This document shows, one piece after another, positions 1-7,830 of a stretch of DNA of 17,565 bases. Both the position numbers and the translations under genes were made by a program. This DNA comes from Bacillota bacterium (GTDB lineage: Bacteria; Bacillota; Clostridia; Christensenellales; Aristaeellaceae). The notes under the pieces were generated by a model, which saw nothing but the letters and a program-made list of their open reading frames with translations, was not told the DNA's origin and did no database searches. How positions within the stretch are numbered: position 1 is the first letter of the stretch; every line of letters starts with the position of its first letter. The DNA is taken from NCBI GenBank assembly GCA_023402355.1, contig JAEXCG010000011.1, positions 1-17,565 of the forward strand, written 5' to 3'.

Positions 1-8
1 AAAATGGA

Positions 9-125
9 ATCCGGCAGCGACCTACTCTCCCGGGCCGTCACCAGCCAAGTACCATCGGCGCATAAGGGCTTAACTTCTGTGTTCGGTATGGGAACAGGTG
101 GATCCCCTTCGCCATTGCCACCGGA
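9..125 (-). rRNA. rrf: 5S ribosomal RNA
   Basis: On the minus strand this reads as a complete 5S rRNA, including the conserved stretch CCATACCGAACACAGAAGTT and the 3' part ending GCTGCCGGAT. The two ends pair into helix I (TCCGGTGGC with GCTGCCGGA, nine pairs including G-U), which fixes the ends to within a base or two and gives about 116 nt, the normal size. No 23S sequence lies upstream; the next gene on that side is a protein gene with its own terminator, and a promoter sits about 20 nt before the 5S. What follows at the 3' end lies outside the window. Confidence 0.96.
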
Positions 126-151
126 AAATGTTGTTCTTTCGAACGGATATT

Positions 152-180
152 ATGATACACCCGGCGAGCGGCGCTGTCAA
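152..180 (-). promoter_or_regulatory. Promoter of the 5S rRNA gene
   Basis: On the minus strand, TTGACA (175-180) is separated by exactly 17 bases from TATCAT (152-157). This is a perfect -35 with a 5/6 -10. Transcription would start near 145, some 20 nt upstream of the 5S 5' end. It lies downstream of the terminator of the preceding gene, so the 5S appears to be transcribed independently of its left neighbour. Confidence 0.75.
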
Positions 181-191
181 GCACATTTTGT

Positions 192-235
192 AAAAAAGCT
201 CCCCTCCCCGCAGCGTAGGATGGCGGGAAGGGGAG
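192..235 (-). terminator. Rho-independent terminator of the nucleotidyltransferase gene
   Basis: On the minus strand a 13-bp stem (CTCCCCTTCCCGC with GCGGGGAGGGGAG, one G-U pair) closes an 11-nt loop and is followed by C and six T. It begins four bases after the stop codon of the upstream gene. Confidence 0.9.
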
Positions 236-239
236 AAAA

Positions 240-1160
240 TTATGCATGCCAGAGCGGGAGCGGATAGATGCCGGATTCGGTCAGCGCGTGCAGAGCCTTT
301 ACGACCACCGGCTTGTCCTCCTGATAGGTGACGCCGTACCAGCGGTCGGAGGAGTGTAGCACTTTGACCGTGGCTTTGCCCGCCTGCAAAAGCGAGTCCA
401 CGACAAAGGGAAGGAAGTATTCGCCCTTGAGCGGGTTCGTGATCGCCGTTTCGCGCAGGAAAGCGGGGAAACCGGCCTCGAGCTCTTGCACAAAGCTGGG
501 GGTAAAGCCCCACATGTTCATCGAAACCGGGCTTGCGGCCGGAATGCGGTGGTAGGTTTCACCGTCCTCCGTGTAGAGCGCGCCCTCAAGGGTTTTGATG
601 ATGTGCGTGCGCTCGTGAATCGTCTTGAGATTGCCGTCCTCGTCCGCCGTGCAGACGCCGCGGGAGACGTATCCGTTGTCCGTCAGGGTGTTTTCCACCG
701 GATAGCCGACCATCGCGTAACGGTACAGCGCGTCGTCCTTGGCGTCCTTCAGGTAATCGTAGATCGTCTTGAAGGCGGACACGCCGTAGTAGTCGTCCGC
801 GTTGATGGCCGCGAAGGGAGCGTCGATGTATTCCTTGCAGCAGAGCACCGCGTGCCCCGTGCCCCAGGGCTTGGTGCGGCCCTGCGGAACGGAGAAGCCC
901 TCGGGCAGGACGTCGACCTGTTGATAGGCATAGGAGACGTCCATCTCCTTTTCGATGCGCTTGCCGATGATCTGCTTGAAGTCCTCCTCGATTTCGCGTT
1001 TGATGAGAAAGACGACGCGCTTAAAGCCCGCGCGTTTGGCGTCAAAGAGAGAGTAGTCGATAATCAATTCGCCGCCGGGGCCGACAGGGTCCATCTGTTT
1101 GAGCCCGCCGTAGCGGCTGCCCATGCCGGCCGCCATGATGACGAGAATCGGTTCGTTCAA
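240..1160 (-). CDS. Sugar-1-phosphate nucleotidyltransferase family protein
   Basis: A 306-residue NDP-sugar pyrophosphorylase-like protein (NTP_transferase fold). The N-terminus LVIMAAGMGSRYGGLKQ is the nucleotide-binding signature (G-x-G-S-R-x-G-G-x-K), and INADDYYG near residue 115 carries the metal-binding aspartates. Such enzymes join a sugar 1-phosphate to an NTP, releasing pyrophosphate in the cytoplasm; the sugar cannot be read from sequence. The start chosen is TTG at 1160, eight bases after AGGAGG; a TTG at 1166 lies only two bases from it. There is a TATAAT -10 just upstream and a strong terminator downstream, so it is monocistronic. It diverges from the GH112 phosphorylase, whose product is a sugar 1-phosphate, which makes a shared salvage route plausible. 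The fold call is firm; the substrate is inference. Confidence 0.85.
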   Translation of the reverse strand: MNEPILVIMAAGMGSRYGGLKQMDPVGPGGELIIDYSLFDAKRAGFKRVVFLIKREIEEDFKQIIGKRIEKEMDVSYAYQQVDVLPEGFSVPQGRTKPWGTGHAVLCCKEYIDAPFAAINADDYYGVSAFKTIYDYLKDAKDDALYRYAMVGYPVENTLTDNGYVSRGVCTADEDGNLKTIHERTHIIKTLEGALYTEDGETYHRIPAASPVSMNMWGFTPSFVQELEAGFPAFLRETAITNPLKGEYFLPFVVDSLLQAGKATVKVLHSSDRWYGVTYQEDKPVVVKALHALTESGIYPLPLWHA

Positions 1161-1196
1161 GGTCAAGGCCTCCTCACATTGCTCGAGTATGAAATC

Positions 1197-1202
1197 ATTA
1201 TA
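1197..1202 (-). promoter_or_regulatory. -10 box of the nucleotidyltransferase promoter
   Basis: Reading minus, a perfect TATAAT lies about 37 bases before the chosen TTG start. No good -35 is seen at 16-18 bases (TCGCAA at 17), so activation or an alternative contact may be needed. Confidence 0.5.
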
Positions 1203-1275
1203 TCAAAGAAACGGGGCGATTGCGAGCCCCAAGCGGGCCGAAAATAGCGCGGACGAGAAAGAATCGGCGGGGGGA

Positions 1276-1304
1276 TGGAAAAACGGCGGGCGATACGCTA
1301 TACT
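1276..1304 (+). promoter_or_regulatory. Promoter of the GH112 phosphorylase gene
   Basis: TGGAAA (1276-1281), a 17-base spacer and TATACT (1299-1304) form a plausible housekeeping promoter, 38 bases before the ATG. It is divergent from the nucleotidyltransferase promoter across about 75 bp, so one regulator could act on both. Confidence 0.5.
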
Positions 1305-1341
1305 TACAGGAAAGAAACCCGGAATACAGGAGGCGAAACGC

Positions 1342-3501
1342 ATGGAAAAACAAAAGGGACGCGTGACGATTCCGACGGATGTGGACGTGGTGGAGGACAC
1401 CCTGCGCCTGATGGACGTGTGGGGCGCGGACGCGATCCGCGACTGCGACGGCACGGAATTTCCGACGGCGCTTCAAAACACCGGCGCCAAGGTGTACGCG
1501 ACGTATTACACCACGCGCAAGGACAACGCCTGGGCCCGAGCCAACCCGGACGAAATTCAGCAGATGTACGTGGTGACCCGGCCGCGCTGCGCGACGGAGG
1601 GAAAGCTGCGCATTCGCCTGATGGAGGGCATCTGCGAGGAGCTCTTGCAGGTCAACGACCGGGACGACATCCGCCGTTGGTGGGAGGTCGTGGACCGCAC
1701 GACGGGCGAGCCGCTCAGCGCCGGCGCGTGGCGCTACGACGCCGAGGCGGGCGAGGTGGAGATCGAAGGCCCCGCGCCATACCACAGCTACACGGTGAGC
1801 TTCCTTTGTTACATCATCTGGGATCCGGTGCACATGTACAACGCGGTGGTCAACGACTGGAAGGGCGTGGAGCACCAGATGACGTTCGACGTGCGCCAGC
1901 CCAAGACGCACGCCTACAGCCTTGAGCGCCTGCGGAAGTTCTGCGAGGACAATCCGCACGTGAACGTGATCCGCTTTACGACGTTCTTTCATCAGTTCAC
2001 GCTGGTGTTCGACGAGCTGCACCGCGAAAAGTACGTGGACTGGTACGGCTATTCCGCGAGCGTCAGCCCTTACATTCTGGAGCGCTTTGAGCGGGAGGCA
2101 GGCTACCCCTTCAGGCCGGAATACATTGTGGATCAGGGGTATTTCAACAACGCATACCGCGTGCCCTCCCGGGAATACAAGGACTTCATGCGCTTTCAGA
2201 TGAAGGAGGTCGCCGCGCTTGCCAGGGAAATGGTGGACATCTGCCACGCCTGCGGCAAGGAAGCGATGATGTTCCTGGGCGACCACTGGATCGGAACGGA
2301 GCCCTTCGGCCCCTACTTCGAGTCCATCGGGCTGGACGCGGTCGTCGGCAGCGTGGGCAACGGCGCGACGCTGCGCCTGATTTCCGACATCCGCGGCGTG
2401 AAGTACACCGAGGGGCGGCTTCTGCCGTACTTTTTCCCGGATACGTTCCACGAGGGCGGCGACCCGGTGCGCGAAGCCAAGGTGAACTGGGTGACCGCGC
2501 GCCGCGCGATCCTGCGCAGCCCGATCGACCGCATCGGCTACGGCGGGTACCTCAAGCTGGCGCTGCAGTTCCCGGACTTCGTGAAGTATGTGGGCGACGT
2601 CTGCGACGAATTCCGCAAGCTGTACGAAAACGCGAAGGGCACGACGGCCTACTGCGAGCGCACGGTGGCGGTGCTCAACTGCTGGGGGCGCCTGCGCAGC
2701 TGGGGCAACCATATGGTGCATCACGGACTTTACTACAAGCAGAACTATTCCTACTTCGGCGTCATCGAGGCGCTGAGCGGCCATCCCTTCGACGTGCGCT
2801 TTATCAGCTTCGACGACCTGCGCGAGGACCCGCAGGCGCTTTCCGGCGTGGACGTGGTCATCAACGTGGGCGACGCGGACACGGCGCAGGGCGGCGGCGA
2901 CAACTGGAGGGACCCGGCCGTGGTGGAGGCGGTGCGCCGCTTCGTCTACCAGGGCGGGGGCTTCATCGGCGTGGGCCAGCCGACCGCCTGCGTGCACCAG
3001 GGACGCATCTTTCAGCTCGCGGACGTGCTGGGCGCGGAGATGGAGAACGGCTTCACGCTGGGCTACGACAAGTACAACTGGACGGAGCAGCCGCACTTCA
3101 TCACCGAGGACTGCGCGGGCGAGATCGACTTTGGCGAAGGACAGAAGAACGTCTACGCGCTGGACGGCGCGCGGGTGCTGCGGGTGAAGGACAAGGGCGT
3201 TCAGCTCTGCGCGAACGAATGCGGCGCGGGGCGCGGCGTCTACGTCAGCGGCCTGCCCTACAGCTTTGAAAACAGCCGCCTGCTGCTGCGCGCGGTGCTC
3301 TGGGCCTCGCACGCGGAGGAAGCCATGCACCGGTGGGCCAGCAGCAACTACAACGTGGACGTGCACGCCTACGTGAAGAACGGCAAGTACTGCGTGGTCA
3401 ACAACACCTACGAGCCGCAGCAAACGACGATTTACCGCGGAGATGGGGAGAGCTTCGAGCTGTCCCTTGCGGCGAACGAAATTCGATGGTTTGAAATCTG
3501 A
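1342..3501 (+). CDS. GH112 beta-galactosyl-N-acetylhexosamine / galactosyl-rhamnose phosphorylase
   Basis: A 719-residue cytoplasmic phosphorylase of family GH112, of the family's usual length. These enzymes split lacto-N-biose and galacto-N-biose (mucin and milk-sugar disaccharides), or galactosyl-beta-1,4-L-rhamnose, with phosphate to give galactose 1-phosphate. The N-terminal part (to about 440) fits the TIM-barrel catalytic domain; FLGDHWIGTEPF places Asp314 where the B. longum enzyme has its proposed acid, Asp313. A Rossmann-like part follows (around 500-600, VVINVGDADTAQGGGDNW), then a beta-rich C-terminus. The ATG at 1342 is eight bases after AGGAGG; longer in-frame starts would run through the promoter. 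No signal peptide is seen, so the disaccharide must be imported; no transporter or GlcNAc kinase is in the window. Which acceptor it prefers is undecided from sequence. Confidence 0.9.
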   Translation: MEKQKGRVTIPTDVDVVEDTLRLMDVWGADAIRDCDGTEFPTALQNTGAKVYATYYTTRKDNAWARANPDEIQQMYVVTRPRCATEGKLRIRLMEGICEELLQVNDRDDIRRWWEVVDRTTGEPLSAGAWRYDAEAGEVEIEGPAPYHSYTVSFLCYIIWDPVHMYNAVVNDWKGVEHQMTFDVRQPKTHAYSLERLRKFCEDNPHVNVIRFTTFFHQFTLVFDELHREKYVDWYGYSASVSPYILERFEREAGYPFRPEYIVDQGYFNNAYRVPSREYKDFMRFQMKEVAALAREMVDICHACGKEAMMFLGDHWIGTEPFGPYFESIGLDAVVGSVGNGATLRLISDIRGVKYTEGRLLPYFFPDTFHEGGDPVREAKVNWVTARRAILRSPIDRIGYGGYLKLALQFPDFVKYVGDVCDEFRKLYENAKGTTAYCERTVAVLNCWGRLRSWGNHMVHHGLYYKQNYSYFGVIEALSGHPFDVRFISFDDLREDPQALSGVDVVINVGDADTAQGGGDNWRDPAVVEAVRRFVYQGGGFIGVGQPTACVHQGRIFQLADVLGAEMENGFTLGYDKYNWTEQPHFITEDCAGEIDFGEGQKNVYALDGARVLRVKDKGVQLCANECGAGRGVYVSGLPYSFENSRLLLRAVLWASHAEEAMHRWASSNYNVDVHAYVKNGKYCVVNNTYEPQQTTIYRGDGESFELSLAANEIRWFEI

Positions 3502-3506
3502 ACAAA

Positions 3507-3546
3507 AGCAGCCTTTCCGGGGGATGGAAGGGCTGCTGCCTTTTGC
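3507..3546 (+). terminator. Terminator after the GH112 phosphorylase gene
   Basis: A 12-bp stem (AGCAGCCTTTCC with GGAAGGGCTGCT, one G-U pair) with a seven-base loop begins six bases after the stop codon. The following T-run is short (GCCTTTTGC), so termination may be incomplete. Confidence 0.75.
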
Positions 3547-3583
3547 GTCGGAGGAAGGGCGGCGGCGCGGGGCCATCGGTTGG

Positions 3584-3612
3584 TTTTCTTTTGGACGCCG
3601 ATCGTGTATAAT
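3584..3612 (+). promoter_or_regulatory. Promoter of the aminopeptidase-cysteine synthase unit
   Basis: A perfect TATAAT (3607-3612) lies 17 bases after a weak -35 (TTTCTT, 3584-3589), between the GH112 terminator and the GTG start at 3647. The ATG inside this box is therefore unlikely to be a start codon. Confidence 0.55.
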
Positions 3613-3646
3613 GGGAAAAACCAAAGAAGCATGGGAGGGATTTGCC

Positions 3647-5437
3647 GTGATTCAGGAAAGAATCGAGGCTCTGCGCGCCCGGATGCGCGAAAAGGGGCTT
3701 TTCGCCTACGTGGTGCCGACCGCGGATTATCACGAAAGCGAGTACGTCGGCGAGCACTTCAAGGTGCGCGCTTATCTTTCGGGGTTCACGGGATCGGCGG
3801 GCACGCTGCTGGTCACGCTGGAGGAGGCCTGCCTGTGGACGGATGGGCGCTACTTCATCCAGGCCGCCGCGCAGCTCGAGGGCTCGGGCATCCGGCTGAT
3901 GCGCATGGGGCAGGAGGGTGTTCCGACGCTGGAGGCATACCTCGCGCAGACGACGCCTAAAGGCAGCCGCCTGGGGTTTGACGGGCGCGTGGTCAGCGCG
4001 GCCATGGGGGAAGACCTGCGCGAACGTCTCGCGCCGGGCGGCGTTGGGGTCGAGGACGCGGGCGACCTGGCGGACGCGCTCTGGCCGGACCGCCCTGCGG
4101 TTTCCGCGGAGAAGGCCTTTTTGCTGGACGTGTGGTATGCGGGCGTCCCGGCGGACGCCAAGCTCGCCTGGCTGCGCGGCGAGATGAAGCGTCTGGGCGC
4201 AAACGTGCACATCCTGACGACGCTCGCGGACATCGCATGGCTCTTCAACGTGCGCGGAAACGACATTCCCTTCAACCCCTATGTGCTCTCTTACGCGGTG
4301 ATCGAGGAGCAGGCGGCGTACCTGTTCGTCGACGCGGCGAAGGTCGAGGGCGACGTGCGCCGGGAGCTGGAGGGCATCGGCGTGACGATCCTGCCCTACG
4401 ACGACGTATACGAGTTTGTCCGCCGCTACGGCGAAGGGGCGAACGTTCTGCTGTGCAAGAGCAAGGTGAACTACGCGATCACGAGCCGGCTGGATGCGCG
4501 GGCGCGGGTGATCGACGCGATGAACCCGACGCTTTACAGAAAGGCGGTCAAGAACGAGACGGAGATCGAAAACCTCCGCCGCTCGCACGTGAAGGACGGC
4601 GTGGCGTTCACGAAGTTCATGTACTGGATCAAGCAAAACGTCGGCAAGACGCCGATGAGCGAGCGCAGCGCCGCGGAATACCTGGAAGCGCGCCGTCGGG
4701 AGCAGGAAGGCTACATCGAGCCGAGCTTCGCGACGATCAGCGCGTACCGCGAGCACGCGGCGATGATGCACTACAGCGCGACCGAGGAGAGCGACGCGAG
4801 GCTCCTGCCGGAGGGCATGCTGCTCGTCGATTCCGGCGGGCAGTACTTCGAGGGCACGACGGACATCACGCGCACGATGGCCCTGGGCCCGATCACGGAG
4901 GAGGAGAAAAAGCACTTCTGCGCCGTTCTGCGCGCCGTGCTCCGCCTGCAAAGCGCGCGATTCCTCTACGGCTGCAACGGTCAAAACCTCGACATCCTCG
5001 CGCGCGGCATCCTGTGGGATCTGGACATCGACTATCAATGCGGCACGGGGCACGGCGTCGGCTACCTGTCCGGCGTGCATGAAGCGCCCAACGGCATCCG
5101 CTGGAAGCGCGTGCAGGAGCGCTACGACAGCGGCGTGCTCGAGGCGGGCATGGTGACGACCGACGAGCCCGGCGTGTACCTGGAGGGACGCTACGGCATC
5201 CGCACGGAGAACGAGCTCGTCTGCCAAAAGGGGACAAAGAACGAGTACGGCCAGTTCATGTACTTTGAGACGATCACCGCGGCGCCCATCGATCTGGACG
5301 CGGTGGACGTAAGGTATTTGCAGCCGGAGGATGTGGAGCGCCTGAACGCCTATCATGCCTGGGTGTACGAGACGCTTTCGCCCTTCATGACGGCGGAAGA
5401 GGATGCTTGGCTGCGCCACTACACGCGCGCGATTTGA
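3647..5437 (+). CDS. Xaa-Pro aminopeptidase (M24B, three-domain type)
   Basis: A 596-residue cytoplasmic metalloaminopeptidase that removes an N-terminal residue preceding proline. The length matches the three-domain (creatinase N, second creatinase-like, catalytic) enzymes. The five dinuclear-metal ligands are all visible: Asp395 and Asp406 (DSGGQYFEGTTDITRT), His469 (GTGHGVGYLSGVHE), Glu507 (TDEPGVY) and Glu521 (RTENEL). GTG at 3647 is chosen because GGGAGGG precedes it by a few bases and upstream codons run into the promoter. The cysteine synthase starts 16 bases after its stop, so the two are probably cotranscribed. The enzyme helps recycle proline-containing peptides. Confidence 0.93.
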   Translation: MIQERIEALRARMREKGLFAYVVPTADYHESEYVGEHFKVRAYLSGFTGSAGTLLVTLEEACLWTDGRYFIQAAAQLEGSGIRLMRMGQEGVPTLEAYLAQTTPKGSRLGFDGRVVSAAMGEDLRERLAPGGVGVEDAGDLADALWPDRPAVSAEKAFLLDVWYAGVPADAKLAWLRGEMKRLGANVHILTTLADIAWLFNVRGNDIPFNPYVLSYAVIEEQAAYLFVDAAKVEGDVRRELEGIGVTILPYDDVYEFVRRYGEGANVLLCKSKVNYAITSRLDARARVIDAMNPTLYRKAVKNETEIENLRRSHVKDGVAFTKFMYWIKQNVGKTPMSERSAAEYLEARRREQEGYIEPSFATISAYREHAAMMHYSATEESDARLLPEGMLLVDSGGQYFEGTTDITRTMALGPITEEEKKHFCAVLRAVLRLQSARFLYGCNGQNLDILARGILWDLDIDYQCGTGHGVGYLSGVHEAPNGIRWKRVQERYDSGVLEAGMVTTDEPGVYLEGRYGIRTENELVCQKGTKNEYGQFMYFETITAAPIDLDAVDVRYLQPEDVERLNAYHAWVYETLSPFMTAEEDAWLRHYTRAI

Positions 5438-5453
5438 CGGAGGGGGAGAGCGC

Positions 5454-6419
5454 ATGGCGGTCTACGAACGCATCACCGACCTGATCGGGCATACGCCCCT
5501 TCTGCGCCTGCGGGGGCTGGAAGCGGCATGCGGGCTGCAAGCCGCGCTGTACGGCAAGCTGGAGTGCATGAACCCGGCGGGGAGCGCCAAGGATCGCGCG
5601 GCGCTCTTCATGATCGCGGACGCCGAGGCACGGGGGCTACTTCGCCCCGGCGGCGTGATCGTGGAGCCCACGAGCGGCAACACGGGCATCGGGCTCGCGT
5701 TTTGCGCGATGCAGCGCGGCTACCGCGTGATTTTGACGATGCCGGAGACCATGAGCGTGGAGCGGCGAAGCCTGCTTTCGGCCTACGGGGCCGAGCTGAT
5801 CCTGACGCCGGGCGGCCTGGGCATGCAGGGGGCGATCGAACGGGCGCGGGAGATCGCGGCGTCGCTTCCGGGCGCGTTTGTCGCGGGGCAGTTCGAGAAC
5901 CCCGCTAATCCGCGCGCGCACTACGAGACGACCGGCTCGGAAATTTACGAGGACCTGAACGGACGGGTCGACGCGTTCGTCGCCTGCGTGGGCACGGGCG
6001 GCACGATCTCCGGCGTGGGGCGCTATCTCAAGGAGCGGGACGCGCACGCGCATATCGCGGCGGTGGAGCCCGCGCGCTCGCCCGTGCTTTCGGGCGGCAG
6101 CGCGGGCGTGCACGGCATTCAGGGCATCGGCGCGGGCTTTGTGCCCAAGGCGCTGTGCAAGGACGTGCTCGACGAGGTGATTCAGGTGACGGACGAGGAG
6201 GCGTTTCGGTTTGCGCGCCTTGCGGTGAGGACGGACGGCGTGCTGTGCGGCATTTCCTCCGGCGCGGCGCTGGCGGCGGCGGCAAAGCTGGCCGCGCGCG
6301 GCGCGTTTAAGGGGAAAAACGTCGCCGTGCTGCTGCCGGACGGCGGCGAAAAGTACCTGTCCACGCCCGGCTTCGTGCGGGAGGGCACAAATGAGCTTCC
6401 TTTGTCAGGAAAGAATTGA
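5454..6419 (+). CDS. cysK: Cysteine synthase (O-acetylserine sulfhydrylase, PLP-dependent)
   Basis: A 321-residue fold-type II PLP enzyme that makes cysteine from O-acetylserine and sulfide. NPAGSAKDR places the PLP lysine at Lys46; TSGNTG (about 72-77) is the substrate-carboxylate loop; GTGGTISG is the phosphate-binding loop; CGISSGAA supplies the C-terminal serine region. The ATG at 5454 follows GGAGGGGGAG at good spacing. It is a single-domain enzyme with no CBS extension, so cysteine synthase rather than cystathionine beta-synthase is preferred, though CysK and CysM types cannot be fully separated here. No T-box or other leader lies directly before it, and it probably shares the promoter of the aminopeptidase. 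The next promoter overlaps its stop codon. Confidence 0.92.
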   Translation: MAVYERITDLIGHTPLLRLRGLEAACGLQAALYGKLECMNPAGSAKDRAALFMIADAEARGLLRPGGVIVEPTSGNTGIGLAFCAMQRGYRVILTMPETMSVERRSLLSAYGAELILTPGGLGMQGAIERAREIAASLPGAFVAGQFENPANPRAHYETTGSEIYEDLNGRVDAFVACVGTGGTISGVGRYLKERDAHAHIAAVEPARSPVLSGGSAGVHGIQGIGAGFVPKALCKDVLDEVIQVTDEEAFRFARLAVRTDGVLCGISSGAALAAAAKLAARGAFKGKNVAVLLPDGGEKYLSTPGFVREGTNELPLSGKN

Positions 6420-6444
6420 TTTTTGTGCGGATTCCCTGTATAAT
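6416..6444 (+). promoter_or_regulatory. Promoter of the darA-holB-ricT operon
   Basis: TTGATT (6416-6421), a 17-base spacer and TATAAT (6439-6444) form a strong promoter whose -35 overlaps the cysteine synthase stop codon. The leader holds a small hairpin, TAGGGA/TCCCTA (6450-6455 with 6464-6469), ahead of the AGGAGGG ribosome site at 6482. Confidence 0.75.
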
Positions 6445-6495
6445 ATAGATAGGGAACGTGAAGTCCCTACAGACTCTGAACAGGAGGGCTGCTTG

Positions 6496-6825
6496 ATGAA
6501 ATTAATTATTGCGATCGTCCAGGATGAGGACGCTTCCCGTCTCGTCAGTGCGCTTATGAACGACGGTTACGGTGTAACCAAGCTGGCGACGACCGGCGGC
6601 TTCCTGCGCGCGGGCAATACGACCCTGCTCGTCGGCGTGGATGACGACCGTTTCCAGGGCGCGATGGCCATCATCGAAAAGATCTGCAAGAGCCGCAAGC
6701 AGATCGCGACGTCCCCGTCCCCCGTGGCGGGCACGGCCAGCGTGTACGTACCCTACCCCATCGAGGTCATGGTCGGCGGCGCGACCGTGTTCGTGCTGGA
6801 GGTTGAGCAGTTCGTCAAGCTGTAA
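6496..6825 (+). CDS. darA: Cyclic-di-AMP receptor of the PII-like DarA/PstA family
   Basis: A 109-residue protein recognisable as YaaQ/PstA/DarA, the trimeric PII-like receptor that binds cyclic-di-AMP in Firmicutes. Seen here are the N-terminal MKLIIAIVQDEDA strand-helix, the T-loop-like stretch KLATTGGFLRAGNTT (ligand pocket and flexible loop) and the C-terminal VMVGGATVFVLEVEQF. The length matches the family. The ATG at 6496 follows AGGAGGG with nine bases between. In B. subtilis the gene lies just before holB and yaaT; the same order holds here, though yaaR is absent. Its downstream partner is unknown in most species, so only the ligand-binding role is given. Confidence 0.95.
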   Translation: MKLIIAIVQDEDASRLVSALMNDGYGVTKLATTGGFLRAGNTTLLVGVDDDRFQGAMAIIEKICKSRKQIATSPSPVAGTASVYVPYPIEVMVGGATVFVLEVEQFVKL

Positions 6826-6849
6826 AGCGGGCGAAAGCTGCTGCTTGTC

Positions 6850-7830
6850 ATGAAGGAAGCAACATTACGTGATTTTTACGGGCAATCTGCCCTGATCGAA
6901 CGTCTCGAAGGGGATTTTCGGTCGGGGCAGTTTGTTCATGCCTATCTGTTCGTCGGGCCGCGGGGCGTGGGCAAGCGCTCCGTCGCGCGGCTTCTTGCGC
7001 GCACGGCGCTTTGCACGGGGGCGGACAAGCCCTGCGGCGTCTGCGGCCCCTGCGTGCGTTTTTTGACGGACAACCACCCCGACGTGAAGACGCTGCGCCC
7101 GGAAAAATCGCTGGGCGTGGACGAGGTGCGCGAGCTCATCGCTTCGGTGCAGCTGCGCGCGTTTGAGGGCGGCGCCAAAATCGCCCTGATCGAGCGGGCG
7201 GACCGCATGACGGCTCAGGCGCAAAACTGCCTGCTGAAAACCCTGGAGGAGCCGCCGGGCGGGACGATCTTTTTTCTGATGACGGATACGCCCAGCGCGC
7301 TGCTGCCCACCATCGTCTCCCGCTGCCGCACGGTGCACTTTCACCCCCTGACGCAGGAGGCGGAGGAGGCGCGGCTGCTCGAACTGGGCATCACACCCGA
7401 ACGGGCGGCGCTGCTTTCGCAGCTCTCGGAGGGGAGCGTGGGCGAGGCGCTGTCGATAGAGGCGGACGAGAGCTATTTGCAGCTTCGCGCCCGCGTGATG
7501 CAGGCGGTCTTCGACCTGCGCGGACCGCAGGACGTGCTGCTCATGAGCGCGCGTTTTAAGGATGACAAGGAAAATGCCGAGCGCATTTTGGACATATTGG
7601 AAAGGCTGCTGCGCGACGCGATGCGCGCTCAGGCGGGCGGCGTGCGCCTCGCCGAGGCTTCGGCCGGTTACGCCGCGTTCGCAAAACAGGCGGATCTTTC
7701 CGTGACGCTAAGGCTCCTGGAGCAGGTGGCACTCGCGCGCAGGATGCGCGCAAGCAACGTGCCGTTTGCGACGGTTTGGGAGCATATCTTGCTGGAGGCT
7801 TCAAAGGAGTTATATAAATGGCAACGGTAA
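6850..7830 (+). CDS. holB: DNA polymerase III clamp-loader subunit delta'
   Basis: A 326-residue AAA+ protein, the delta' subunit that helps load the sliding clamp. It has a P-loop (GPRGVGKRS, 36-44), a four-cysteine zinc module (Cys55, 62, 65, 68), the LLKTLEEPP box and the SRC motif (IVSRCRTVHF). The C-terminal part is the helical collar domain. The start has no strong ribosome site (GGGCGAAAGCTGC precedes it), so translation may depend on coupling to darA, which ends 24 bases upstream. It overlaps the next gene by 13 bases. DnaX shares the motifs but is much longer and lies near recR, so delta' is the better call. Confidence 0.92.
   Translation: MKEATLRDFYGQSALIERLEGDFRSGQFVHAYLFVGPRGVGKRSVARLLARTALCTGADKPCGVCGPCVRFLTDNHPDVKTLRPEKSLGVDEVRELIASVQLRAFEGGAKIALIERADRMTAQAQNCLLKTLEEPPGGTIFFLMTDTPSALLPTIVSRCRTVHFHPLTQEAEEARLLELGITPERAALLSQLSEGSVGEALSIEADESYLQLRARVMQAVFDLRGPQDVLLMSARFKDDKENAERILDILERLLRDAMRAQAGGVRLAEASAGYAAFAKQADLSVTLRLLEQVALARRMRASNVPFATVWEHILLEASKELYKWQR

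Noticed and set aside
1198..3624. An 808-codon open frame on the minus strand opposite the GH112 gene
   Set aside because: It mirrors the phosphorylase in GC-rich DNA; its product is rich in His, Val, Ala and Arg without motifs, and the opposite strand has a full family match.
3398..5455. A 685-codon minus-strand frame over the aminopeptidase gene
   Set aside because: Same shadow effect; no motif, and the plus-strand gene has all five metal ligands.
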